A stretch of 64,000 nt of DNA from Thiohalocapsa halophila (GTDB lineage Bacteria; Pseudomonadota; Gammaproteobacteria; Chromatiales; Chromatiaceae): NCBI RefSeq assembly GCF_016583825.1, contig NZ_NRRV01000062.1:1-64000 (forward strand). The letters run 5' to 3'. Both the position numbers and the translations under genes were made by a program. Below, piece by piece: positions 1-9,100 of the stretch. Under the pieces are notes generated by a model. The model had not been told where the DNA came from, did no database searches, and saw only the letters and a list, made by a program, of their open reading frames with translations. Each line of letters begins with the position of its first letter. Within the stretch, counting starts at the first letter, position 1.

Positions 1-166
1 CCGCGTCGCCCATCGCGTAACGCTGGTTGTTGCCGCCCTTGCGCGCGTCCGGCAGCTCGTCCAGCGCTCGGCGGATCCTCGTCACCACCGTTGCCGCCGT
101 GAACCGCTGCGTAGTGGGCTCGGGCTTGGACTCCGGCTTGGGCTCGGGCTTGGGCCTCAGGACCAT
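1..166 (-). CDS. N-terminal part of a transposase-like protein (cut by window edge)
   Basis: The reverse strand reads from an ATG at 166 for 55 codons and leaves the window at position 1. The first 16 residues are a Pro-Glu-Lys run (MVLRPKPEPKPESKPEP). The next part resembles the N-terminus of transposases of the ISAs1/ISNCY kind, with a helical segment around RIRRALDELPDARKG followed by NNQRYAMGDA. The resemblance comes from memory of the family and only the first 55 residues are present, so neither a DDE core nor an inverted repeat can be checked. The gene points away from the SDR-like gene on the same strand. Confidence 0.4.
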   Translation of the reverse strand, partial: MVLRPKPEPKPESKPEPTTQRFTAATVVTRIRRALDELPDARKGGNNQRYAMGDA

Positions 167-196
167 CGGACTCTCCAGTAACTTGTGAAGAGTCCT

Positions 197-1660
197 TCAT
201 AACATCATGCTTTTAAATTTGGAACTGCTGGCGAGCCAGGCCAGCCGCGCCTGGTAGCGGCGCATCACCAGGAGATGTCCGACGGCCTGGGTGACGATGT
301 AGACATACCAGGGCAGGGCGGGCGCATAGTCGTGAATCGCGGTCATGGTGTAGCGCCCATCCAGCAGGGTCTGGAACTCGAAGCGCGGGCGTCCGGGGGA
401 CTGGAGCTTGGCGAGCAGGCCGCCGCTGATGGCGTAGATCTGGCGCTCCGCGGTGCTGGCAGTGGGCTGGTGGCTGAGCACCAGCAGCTTGACGGGCAGG
501 ATGCGGGTCCAGACCTCGACGTTGTGCCGGGCGTCCACGCGGCTTCGCACCAGCGGCCAGCAGCATTCACCCAGCCAGCGGAAGTAGTTGCCCGCGACCC
601 AGGCGGCATCCTGCCCGGGCGGCAGCAGCACGCGCTGGATGGAGCGCACCAGGGATTGCTCGCGCATGACGCTGGTGTCGGCCTCGCGGATGCGCGCACG
701 GGGGTTGGGCTTGAGGCGCTTCGTGCACGGGTCGATGGAAGCGGCGAGCGCGTCGGCGAAGCCCATGGCCTCCGGCTGAATGACCTGCTGGAGCGGATTG
801 TCGCGCATGACCGTGTCCTGGGGCAGGCTCTCGACGATGGCGCCCACCATCTGTGGCGGTGCCCCGCTCACCAGCCGCGCCGTGGCCGATGCGAGCGCGT
901 TCGGCATAAAAGGCAGGCGCAGGAACGCCCGCTTGAGGCCCAGCACCCGGGCGGTGTCGCGCAGCATTTGCTCGTAGCTCAGGGCTTGCGCGCCACCGAT
1001 GTCGAAAGGGCCGATGTAGCTCTCGGGGTGGTCCAGGCAGTGCAGGATGGCCCGCACCAGGTCCGCCAGCGCAATGGGCCGGGTCAGCGAGCGCGCGGAG
1101 GGGGGTAGCGCCAGGACCGGCAGCCGACGCACCAGGTCCAGTAGCAATCCCGGGCCGGTGCCGCCAGGACCGACCACCAGGCTCGCACGCAGCGCCGTCA
1201 GCGGTGTGCCGCGGGAGCCGAGCACCATCTCCACCTCGCGGCGGCTCCACAGCAGCGGCGAGAAGCGGAAGCTCCGCGGCATCACGCCGCTGACGAAGAC
1301 GATCTGCTTCAGACCGTTGGCCGCCGCGGCTCGGGCGAAGTTGTCCGCGAGCACCAGATCCATGTCCCGCGGGCGGGCCTGGGTGAGCCTGGACGACGGC
1401 GCCAGCGAGTGCACCAAATAGACGGCGGCGTCGACGCCCGCCAGCGCCGCCTCGATGTCCGGTGACGAGAACAGATCACAGTGGCGCCAGCTGACCCCCG
1501 CCGTGGACGCTGGCGTCGCCGCCCGCGCCGGGGAGCGGGTGAGTGCTAGGACCGCCTGTTGCTCAGCGAGCCGCGGCAAGAGCGCCGTGCCGATGAAGCC
1601 GCTGGCGCCGGCGACGGCGACCCGCTGACGACGGCCGGCTTGCAGGGCGTCACTGTTCAT
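197..1660 (-). CDS. NAD(P)-binding SDR-family protein, YbjT/DUF2867-like
   Basis: About 487 residues. The N-terminus carries an extended-SDR Rossmann motif, VAVAGASGFIGTALL (GxxGxxG), then an AAVYLVHS segment and FVSGVMP, so it binds a dinucleotide and resembles atypical SDRs such as YbjT. The part after about residue 340 is a separate domain of the DUF2867 or lipocalin-like kind often fused to these proteins, with the motif HNVEVWTRILPVKLLVLS. The substrate is unknown. Start choice is uncertain: a GTG at 1684 and ATGs at 1675 and 1660 are in frame; 1660 places the Rossmann strand about 13 residues in, as is usual. It stands alone, divergent from the ferritin gene. Confidence 0.65.
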   Translation of the reverse strand: MNSDALQAGRRQRVAVAGASGFIGTALLPRLAEQQAVLALTRSPARAATPASTAGVSWRHCDLFSSPDIEAALAGVDAAVYLVHSLAPSSRLTQARPRDMDLVLADNFARAAAANGLKQIVFVSGVMPRSFRFSPLLWSRREVEMVLGSRGTPLTALRASLVVGPGGTGPGLLLDLVRRLPVLALPPSARSLTRPIALADLVRAILHCLDHPESYIGPFDIGGAQALSYEQMLRDTARVLGLKRAFLRLPFMPNALASATARLVSGAPPQMVGAIVESLPQDTVMRDNPLQQVIQPEAMGFADALAASIDPCTKRLKPNPRARIREADTSVMREQSLVRSIQRVLLPPGQDAAWVAGNYFRWLGECCWPLVRSRVDARHNVEVWTRILPVKLLVLSHQPTASTAERQIYAISGGLLAKLQSPGRPRFEFQTLLDGRYTMTAIHDYAPALPWYVYIVTQAVGHLLVMRRYQARLAWLASSSKFKSMML

Positions 1661-1955
1661 CGGCGTCGGCACCATCGGGTGCACGAGATGCGACGGGCTT
1701 CGAAACGGGGCAAGGCTTCCGATGTCTCGCAGCGCCCACTGAGCCCGTCGCTTCGAGCAGGGACTCGGTCGCGAGCACGGCGTGTGACGCTGCTCGCTGG
1801 TGGCGCTGAGCGGTTTTTCGGGATAGACGCCGGGTTGAAAACCGTCATCATATCGTCAACCTGTAAGAGTTTGCCGGTGCACTGGCTATTTGCACGCGAC
1901 GCCGGTCCAGCGGCCCGCACACCCCGCCGAAGTACCCAGCCCAGGAGCTGCCGCT

Positions 1956-2483
1956 ATGATTTCCGACGCCATGCGTACGCGGATGAACGAACAGATCAAC
2001 CGCGAGCTGTATTCTGCCTATCTCTACCTGGCGCTGTCCGCACATTCCGAGCGCGCCAACCTCAAAGGCACCGCTGCCTGGTTCATGGCCAAGCACTCCG
2101 AGGAGATGTCCCACGCCCTCAAGATGTACCGCTATTTGTTGGACCAGGATGCCAAGGTGGAGCTGGCGGCCGTATCCGCACCCCCAGTGGCGCCCGACGG
2201 TGTGCTCGCCATGTTCGAAGAGACCCTGGCGCACGAGCGCGAGGTTACCACCGCCATCAACGATCTGGTCGACCAGGCCCTATCCGAGAAGGACCATGCC
2301 ACCAACATCTTCCTGCAGTGGTTCGTCACCGAGCAGATCGAAGAGGAGGCGACGGTGAGCGACATCATCGGTCGGCTTCAGCTGTTCGGCGACAAAGGGC
2401 AGGGCCTGCTCATGATCGACAACGAGCTTGGAGCCGCCGCTAAGACCATGGGTCAGGCGGACACCACCGACGCCGGCGCCTGA
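1956..2483 (+). CDS. ftnA: Non-heme ferritin (FtnA-like)
   Basis: 175 residues, the normal length of bacterial ferritin. It is a four-helix iron-storage protein that oxidises Fe(II) at a diiron ferroxidase centre and stores it in a 24-mer shell in the cytoplasm. The conserved start MNEQINRELYSAYLYLALS carries the first Glu ligand (E in INREL), the KHSEEMSHALKMY helix carries further Glu/His ligands, and FLQWFVTEQIEEEA carries the third-helix Gln/Glu ligands. The ATG at 1956 follows a good AGGAGCTG ribosome site. No heme-binding Met as in bacterioferritin is evident. A tiny Lys/Cys-rich ORF follows 41 bp downstream. Confidence 0.9.
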   Translation: MISDAMRTRMNEQINRELYSAYLYLALSAHSERANLKGTAAWFMAKHSEEMSHALKMYRYLLDQDAKVELAAVSAPPVAPDGVLAMFEETLAHEREVTTAINDLVDQALSEKDHATNIFLQWFVTEQIEEEATVSDIIGRLQLFGDKGQGLLMIDNELGAAAKTMGQADTTDAGA

Positions 2484-2524
2484 GCGCCACAGACAGTCAA
2501 CGAACAGCGCCCGCAGGCCACACA

Positions 2525-2608
2525 ATGGGCAAAAAGAAGGACAAGTGCTGCGAGAAGTACAAGAAAGACAAGCGTTGCAAAAGCTGTCCAAAGAAAAAGG
2601 GCCGCTGA
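2525..2608 (+). CDS. 27-residue Lys/Cys-rich mini-protein
   Basis: The ORF encodes MGKKKDKCCEKYKKDKRCKS and ends CPKKKGR. Eleven or more lysines and four cysteines arranged CC-x8-C-x2-C suggest a small metal-binding or nucleic-acid-binding peptide. Similar tiny Cys/Lys proteins occur in proteobacterial genomes without assigned function (from memory). It lies 41 bp after ferritin on the same strand and could share its transcript, which would fit a link to iron. The regular codon use and the clean Cys spacing argue that it is a real gene; there is no direct proof. Confidence 0.5.
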   Translation: MGKKKDKCCEKYKKDKRCKSCPKKKGR

Positions 2609-2778
2609 CCATCGCTCCATGCGAGGCAACAGCGCCGGGGCACCGCGAGGCTTCGCCCCAGCCAGTGCGACAAGGTCACCTGAGCACGCGCCTGTGTCGG
2701 CCCCGTGTCGTCCCTGTGTCGCCCTAACGACCAGTGGGCGCCGCCGTAGCCATCTTCGACTCCAAAACAGGGGGAGCC

Positions 2779-3522
2779 ATGGTCCAGCGAGATGCATCCT
2801 CGTCCCTGCCGCCCGCGGCAGTATCCTTGTTGTGCCTGCTGCTGTTGAGTATTGCCCCGCAGGGCATCGCAGGCACCGACGACGACTGGCCCGATTGGGC
2901 CGAGCAGCCCGATCTGATGGAGCAGGTAGCCGCTGTCAGCGACGGCGAGCTGCGCTTTCTGCCCGCCGCCGACACGGACGGCGAGCACGCGCACCTGAAT
3001 CGGATCTCGATCACGGAGGACAGCCTGGACGGCGGCTGGGTGGCACTGGAGCAATGCCACGAGAACATCGACGCGGTGCCGGCGGCACAGATCATGTTCC
3101 GCGCCGGCGGCATCCGTGACCTCACCATCGAGTCCAGCCGCAACATCGGCCGCGCCTGGGTCGAGGGCCACAGCGTGCAGCTGAAGGACGTGGGCCGCGA
3201 TGCCGTGCTCTGCATTCGCGCTGAGAGCCAGGCGCTGCGCGACATGGGTGACGGCCGTTACCGGCTGCGCAACGGCCCCTACATGCGTCGCTTCCTGGAT
3301 GGCTACTATCCGATGCGTGTGACCCTGGACATCCAGTATCCTGCCGAAGTCATCCAGGTGATGGGGCAGTCGCCGTCCATACAGCCCGGGTTCGACGTAA
3401 CCGACGGCGGCTCCGATCTGAGTGTCGACGCCACCTTCGAGGGGCGTCTGGTCACCTGCTTCGACTTCTGTCGCCACAGCGGCGACTGCTCCGGGCCCTT
3501 GCCGGCCTGCGACGAGCGTTGA
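2779..3522 (+). CDS. Exported protein of unknown function
   Basis: 247 residues with a clear Sec signal peptide: a short N-region MVQRDASSS, a hydrophobic core [14 protein letters not shown], and a likely cleavage after QGIAG. The mature part is acidic ([17 protein letters not shown]) and has a beta-rich look with four or five cysteines (HENID region, [19 protein letters not shown]), consistent with disulfides in the periplasm. The C-terminus [17 protein letters not shown] is Cys-rich. The ATG at 2779 follows a strong GGGGGAG ribosome site. I do not recognise the family. It sits alone between ferritin and the macro-domain gene, all on the plus strand. Confidence 0.7.
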   Translation: MVQRDASSSLPPAAVSLLCLLLLSIAPQGIAGTDDDWPDWAEQPDLMEQVAAVSDGELRFLPAADTDGEHAHLNRISITEDSLDGGWVALEQCHENIDAVPAAQIMFRAGGIRDLTIESSRNIGRAWVEGHSVQLKDVGRDAVLCIRAESQALRDMGDGRYRLRNGPYMRRFLDGYYPMRVTLDIQYPAEVIQVMGQSPSIQPGFDVTDGGSDLSVDATFEGRLVTCFDFCRHSGDCSGPLPACDER

Positions 3523-3595
3523 TCCGTCCAGCGCCGGTGTGCCCCCGGCGCGGAATACGCCGGGGGGCGGAGCGCCACCCGCCACGAGAGCGCGT

Positions 3596-4096
3596 ATGAC
3601 AGCACCTGAAGTCATCGTCGCCGACATCACCGCCCTCGATGTCGACGCCATCGTCAATGCCGCCAACAGCTCGCTGCTCGGCGGAGGTGGCGTGGATGGG
3701 GCCATTCACCGCGCCGCCGGCCCCGAGCTGCTGGCGGCATGCCGTCAGCTCGACGGCTGTCCGACGGGGGAGGCCCGGATCACGCCCGGCTTCCAGCTGC
3801 CGGCGCGGTGGGTCATCCACGCGGTCGGGCCGGTCTGGCACGGCGGCGGCGCCGGTGAGCCGGAGCTGCTGCGCAATGCCTATCGGCAGAGCTTTGCGCT
3901 GGCGCGTGAGCACGGTGTTGCGAGCATCGCCTTCCCCGCCATCAGCACCGGCGTCTATGCCTTTCCGAAGGACGGCGCCGCCGCCATCGCCGTGGCGGAG
4001 ATGCGCGCCCACGCAGACGCCTTCGAGCGGATCATCGCCTGCTGCTTCAGTGAGGCCGATGCCGAGCCCTACCGGCGCCTGCTCACGCCCGGCTGA
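3596..4096 (+). CDS. Macro-domain protein, O-acetyl-ADP-ribose deacetylase type
   Basis: 166 residues, a single macro domain like E. coli YmdB and human MacroD. The family hydrolyses O-acetyl-ADP-ribose and removes ADP-ribose from acidic residues. The signature [18 protein letters not shown] holds the catalytic Asn/Asp and the Gly-rich loop; HAVGPVW and [12 protein letters not shown] follow at the expected places and form the phosphate and distal-ribose pocket. An in-frame extension upstream lacks any ribosome site and domain match, so the ATG at 3596 is preferred. It starts 73 bp after the exported-protein gene. Function is inferred from a very conserved family. Confidence 0.9.
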   Translation: MTAPEVIVADITALDVDAIVNAANSSLLGGGGVDGAIHRAAGPELLAACRQLDGCPTGEARITPGFQLPARWVIHAVGPVWHGGGAGEPELLRNAYRQSFALAREHGVASIAFPAISTGVYAFPKDGAAAIAVAEMRAHADAFERIIACCFSEADAEPYRRLLTPG

Positions 4097-4342
4097 GGCG
4101 CCCACCTCCGGCCATTCCCGTCAGGGTCGGTAGGCCGATCACGCCGAGCCGGCCTCGGCTGCCCCTCTCCAGGCCCGCCGGCAAGCCGTATACCTACCAA
4201 CGCCTCGCGCTCGTCGTCGGGCCTCTGGCGTGTTGTCTTGGGCTATCCTTGGCAAAACAGAACGGCCGCATGTGCCTATGCCGGATTTGGGCGGGCGTTG
4301 CAGAGCTGTCGGCAGCGGGCTCGACGCATAACGGGGTGATGC

Positions 4343-4852
4343 ATGTTCCACGGGTACCGAACCCGGGGGTTCACTTTGGTGGAGCTGATGATCGCCGTGG
4401 CGATCATCGGTGTTTTGGCCGCGATCAGCATTCCTGCTTACCAGACCTACGTTCGCCGCGCGGCGTCCGTTGACGGTTATCTGCAGTTCGCAGCGGTGAA
4501 GACCAAGATCGTGGATTTCTACGTCTCCAAGGGCGTGCTGCCGGCGAATTTCGAGGATATAGGCCTGCCGCCGCCGACGGGCGTCGCTCATGGCGGCGAC
4601 TCGGGCAGCTACGCGCACGTGTTCGGCGTCGAGAGCAAGGTTTGGGGGAGTGTCGAGTACCAGCCGAAGCAGCCGAACGGCTATGTTTTCGTTCTGCGCG
4701 CCATCGAGGCGCCGGACATCGGTCTGCACTTCCAAATCAAAGCCGAGAACGGCGGCGTGCGCATTCGCTGCACCATCAATCAGGTGGCCGAGCGCGCCCC
4801 CTATGTGCCCGCCCAATGCCGCGACGGCAGCGTTGACGATTGGAGCTGGTAG
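4343..4852 (+). CDS. Type IV prepilin (PilA-like)
   Basis: 169 residues with a textbook prepilin leader: MFHGYRTRG, then the PilD cleavage point before FTLVELMIAVAIIGVLAAIS. Phe+1 would be N-methylated and Glu+5 is present. The hydrophobic helix inserts in the inner membrane and later packs in the pilus core. The globular part ends with a C-terminal pair of cysteines (IRCTIN and PAQCRDGS), the usual disulfide loop. It could be the major pilin or a competence or minor pilin; no other pilus gene lies nearby. I looked for a sigma-54 promoter upstream and did not find a convincing one. Confidence 0.85.
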   Translation: MFHGYRTRGFTLVELMIAVAIIGVLAAISIPAYQTYVRRAASVDGYLQFAAVKTKIVDFYVSKGVLPANFEDIGLPPPTGVAHGGDSGSYAHVFGVESKVWGSVEYQPKQPNGYVFVLRAIEAPDIGLHFQIKAENGGVRIRCTINQVAERAPYVPAQCRDGSVDDWSW

Positions 4853-4998
4853 CGTCGCCCTCGCCCGGCACGCATGCCAAGGCGTGCCGGCGCTTAGGAC
4901 GCTCCGGGGCTGGTGCAGTCGGCCGCTTGACCCGCTGGGTCGCTTGACTCAAAACGGGGCCCGGCCGCTGCCTGACGAGCCGCGCCCGGACTTGCCGG

Positions 4999-6015
4999 TC
5001 ACACCATCACACCGGGCGAGAAGCTGTAGCTGTCGATGATGTTGACGTAGTTGGCGCGCTCGAACTCCGCCGGGTTCGGGACGGCCAGCGCGCTGACGCG
5101 TCCGCGGACGTCCTCGACGGACTCGAAGCCCTGGTCCTCCATCCATTGCTCAATGCCCTTGAGGATGACATCCGTCTGGCCGGCGCCGTTCTTGAGCAGG
5201 GTGCTGCACAGGTGCACCACGTCGGCGCCGGCCAGCAGCAGCTTGACGGCGTCGTCGGCGGTGTGGATGCCGCCGGTGGCGCCGAGGGAGAGGTTGTCGA
5301 TGCGCCCGTACAGGATCGCGATCCAGCGCATGGCGAGCAGCGCCTCGGCGGACGTGGACGGATGCAGGCTCGGCTGCAGGCGCAGGCTGTCGGTGTTGAT
5401 GTCCGGCTGGTAGAAGCGGTTGAACAGCGCCACGCCGTCGGCGCCGGCGGCCGCCATGCGCTGCACCATGTTGCCGACGGAGCTGAAGCTCGGCGAGAGC
5501 TTCATGTTGATGGGGATGGAAATGCTGTTCTTCAGCGTGCGCAGGATCTCCAGGTAGCGCTCTTCCACCACGTTGCCCGGCTGGTCGATGTCGGCGGCTA
5601 CATAGTAGACGTTGAGCTCCAGGGCGTCGGCGCCGGCTTCTTGCAGCTCACGGCCGTGCTCCACCCAGCCCGAGGGGCTGACACCGTTGAGGCTCGCGAT
5701 GACGGGGATATCCAGGGCCTCTTTCAACGCCCGCAGGTTCTCCAGGTACGGCTCGGTGCCGGTGCTGAAGTCCTGCCAGTCCGGCAGGATGCTCTCGCCG
5801 ATCTCCGCGAAGCCCGTGTCCTGGTGGTGCAGGAACCGGTTCATGGTCTCGGTATCGGCGGTGATGGCCTCCTCGAACAGCGAGTACATGATGATGGCCG
5901 CGGCGCCGGCATCCTCCAGCTGCTTGCTCTGGTCGACGCTCTTCGACAGTGGTGAGGCCGAGGGGACGATGGGGTTCTTGAGGTCGAGGCCGAGGTATTT
6001 GGTGGTCAGGTCCAT
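4999..6015 (-). CDS. Dihydroorotate dehydrogenase-like flavoprotein
   Basis: 338 residues with an FMN-binding TIM barrel of the class 1 DHOD fold (COG0167). Recognisable parts are LGLDLKNPIVPSASPLS at the start, VIASLNGVSPSGWVEH, the ALELNVYY strand, PINMKLSPSFSSVGNM and the late phosphate loop GATGGIHTADDAVKLLLAGA. Proteins of this kind often sit beside pyruvate:ferredoxin oxidoreductase and are not the pyrimidine enzyme; the true substrate is not known. The ATG at 6015 matches the family start; in-frame sequence upstream comes from a repeat and is unlikely to be translated. It lies 125 bp downstream of nifJ on the same strand, probably co-transcribed. Confidence 0.8.
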   Translation of the reverse strand: MDLTTKYLGLDLKNPIVPSASPLSKSVDQSKQLEDAGAAAIIMYSLFEEAITADTETMNRFLHHQDTGFAEIGESILPDWQDFSTGTEPYLENLRALKEALDIPVIASLNGVSPSGWVEHGRELQEAGADALELNVYYVAADIDQPGNVVEERYLEILRTLKNSISIPINMKLSPSFSSVGNMVQRMAAAGADGVALFNRFYQPDINTDSLRLQPSLHPSTSAEALLAMRWIAILYGRIDNLSLGATGGIHTADDAVKLLLAGADVVHLCSTLLKNGAGQTDVILKGIEQWMEDQGFESVEDVRGRVSALAVPNPAEFERANYVNIIDSYSFSPGVMV

Positions 6016-6068
6016 GGGCGGCTCCGGGGTCGTGCAATGCGGGCGTTGATCGAAGGGCTTGCAGGGAC

Positions 6069-6115
6069 TACGAAGTACGAAGTCCGCAGTACGGGGGGCG
6101 CCCACGTACTTCGTA
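6069..6115. repeat. Inverted repeat between nifJ and the DHOD-like gene
   Basis: Arms TACGAAGTACG (6069-6079) and CGTACTTCGTA (6105-6115) are perfect complements around a 25-bp loop. Further imperfect copies of the tacgaagtac word spread over 6067-6134, giving a low-complexity palindromic patch. It lies between two co-directional genes, so it could form a hairpin in their shared RNA or be a member of a dispersed intergenic repeat family. It lacks a T-run on either side. Confidence 0.65.
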
Positions 6116-6140
6116 CTCCGTACGCCGTACTTCCGATCGG

Positions 6141-9100
6141 CTAGTCTGCCTTCTCCACCGGCTTCTCCGACTTCTGCCAAGCCAGGTGCGCGAGCTGCTC
6201 GTAGAGGGAGTACTTGCTCTCTACGTGCTTCTGCGCCAGCTTCAGGAAGCGCTCGGCGTCGTCCGGGTGGGTGCGGTTCAGCACGCTGAAGCGGGTCTCG
6301 CTGGCCAGATAGTCCCGGTAGGGGATGCTGGGCCGCTTGCTGTCGATGTGCAGCGGGTTGTCGCCGGCGTCGATCTTGCGCGGGTCATAGCGGAACAGCG
6401 GCCAGTGTCCGGAGTTGACGGCCATGTCCTGCTGGCGCAGGTTGTTCGACATGTCCACGCCGTGGGCGATGCAGGGAGAGTAGCAGATGAGCACGGACGG
6501 CCCCGGGTAGGACTCCGCCTCCAGGAAGGCGCGCACGGTCTGCACGTCCTTGGCGCCGAAGGCCACCTGGGCGACGTAGACGTTCTCGTAGGCCATGGCC
6601 ATCATGGCCAGGTCCTTCTTGAACGTGGGCTTGCCGCCGGCGGCGAACTTGGCCACCGCGCCCATGGGGGTCGCCTTGGACTTCTGCCCGCCGGTATTGG
6701 AATAGACCTCGGTGTCCAGCACCAGCAGGTTCACGTCGCGCCCGGTGGACAGCACATGGTCGACACCGCCGTAGCCGATGTCGTAGGCCCAGCCGTCGCC
6801 GCCGACGATCCAGACGCTGCGCTTCACCAGGTGCTCGCAGACGCTGGCCAGGATGCCGGCCTCCGGCGCCTTGACGGACTTGAGCTTCTCCTTGAGTGCC
6901 GCGACCCGCTGGCGCTGCTCATGGATGCCCGCCTCGGTGGATTGGTCCGCATTGAGCAGGCCGTCGACCAGGTCGGTGCCGATCTTGTCCGCGAGCACGA
7001 TCAGCATTTCTCGCGCCTGCTGATTCTGGGCGTCAACGGCGAGCCGCAGGCCCAGACCGAACTCGGCGGTATCCTCGAACAGGGAGTTGTTCCAGGTGGG
7101 GCCGCGGCCTTCGGGGTCCGTGGTGTAGGGGGTGGTGGGCAGGTTGCCGCCGTAGATGCTGGAGCAGCCGGTGGCATTGCCCATGAGCATGCGGTCGCCG
7201 AACAGCTGCGTGGCGAGCTTCACATAGGGCGTCTCGCCGCAGCCGACGCAGGCGCCCGAGAACTCGAACAGCGGCTGCATCATCATGGCGTGCTTGATCT
7301 TGTGGCCGTCGAGCTTGGTACGGTCGTACTCGGGCAGACCCAGGAAGAAGTCCCAGTTCGGCTGCTCGATGTCGTGGCGCTCCTCGGCGGGCAGCATGTT
7401 GAGCGCCTTGCGCTTGGGGTCCTTGCGGTCCCGGATAGGGCAGACCTCCACGCAGAGCCCGCAGCCGGTGCAGTCGTCCGGGGCGATCTGATACGTGACG
7501 CGATAGTCCTCCGGGAAATCCTTGCCCTTGACCTTGGCGTGGAGGAAGTCGCCGGGGGCGCTATCGGCCAGCTCGGCCGGGAACACCTTGGCGCGGATGG
7601 CCGCATGCGGGCACACCAGCGGGCACTTGCCGCACTGGGTGCAGAGATCCTCTTCCCACTTCGGCAGCTCCAGCGCGATATTGCGCTTCTCGTACTGCGT
7701 GGTGCCGGTGGGCCAGGTGCCGTCCGGCGGCATCAGGCTCACGGGCAGCTCGTTGCCGCGCCCGGCGATGAGGGTGGACGTCACGCGCTGCAAGAAGTCC
7801 GGGGCATCGGCGGGCACCACCGGCGGGCGCTCGAAGTCGCTGGTGGTCTGTCCGGGCACCTGCACCTGATGCAGGCCGGCGAGGGTCGCGTCGATGGCGG
7901 CAAAGTTACGGTCGAGGAGCTTCTGGCCCTTCTTCCCGTAGGTCTTCTCCACCGCTTTCTTGATCTGGGCGATGGCCTCGTCCTTGGGCAGGATGCCGGA
8001 GATGGCGAAGAAGCAGGTCTGCATGATGGTGTTGATGCGCCTGCCCATGCCGGTCTTCTCGGCGATGTCGTAGGCGTCGATGACGTAGACCTTGATGCCC
8101 TTGTCGAGGATCTGCTGCTGCATGGACTTGGGGAAGTCGTCCCAGACCTTCTCCGGCGGCGTCGGCGAGTTGAGCAGGAAGGTTGCTCCCTGCTTCGCCT
8201 TGTCCAGCATCTCGTAGCGGGTGAGGAAGGTCGGCTGATGGCAGGCGACGAAGCTCGCCTCGTTTTCGCCGATCAGATAGGTGCTGTTGATGGGCTCGGG
8301 GCCGAAGCGCAGGTGGGACACCGTCACGGCGCCGGCCTTCTTGGAGTCGTACTCGAAATAGCCCTGGCCGAAGTTCGGCGTCTCCTCGGCGATGATCTTG
8401 ATGCTGTTCTTGTTGGCGGACACGGTGCCGTCGGAGCCCAGGCCGTAGAACACGCACTCGGTGACGCCCTTGGCGGCGGGCTTGAAGCTCGGGTCCCAGT
8501 CCAGGCTGGTGTGGCTCACGTCGTCGATGATGCCGACGGTGAACTTGTTCTTGGGCTTGTCCTTGGCGACCTCGTCGAGTACGGCCTTGACCATGGCCGG
8601 TGTGAACTCCTTGGACGAGAGCCCGTAGCGCCCGCCGATGACCCGCGGCATGGTCGCCATGTTGCCCTCGGTCACGGACTCGGAGAGGGCCGTGACCACG
8701 TCCAGATACATGGGCTCGCCGTTGGCGCCGGGCTCCTTGCAGCGGTCCAGCACGGCGATCTTCTGGGTTGTGACGGGCAGGGCGGCCAGCAGGTGCTGCG
8801 GGCTGAAGGGCCGGAACAGCCGGACCTTGATGAGACCCACCTTCTCGCCCTGGTCGGCGAGTTGCTGCACGGCCTCTTCGGCGGCGCCGATGCCGGAGCC
8901 CATGAGCATGACCACGCGCTCGGCGTCCGGGGCGCCGACGTACTCGAAGAGCTTGTACTGGCGGCCGGTGAGCTTCGCGAGCTTGTCCATCTGCGCCTGC
9001 AAAATGCCCGGCAGAGCGGCATAGAAGGGGTTGACCGTCTCGCGGCCCTGGAAGTAGACATCCGGGTTCTGCGAGGTGCCGCGGATGATGGGATGGTCCG

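Noticed and set aside
4240-4342. Possible sigma-54 promoter before the prepilin gene
   Set aside because: A TTGGCA word is present, but the second GC-containing element is not at the needed spacing.
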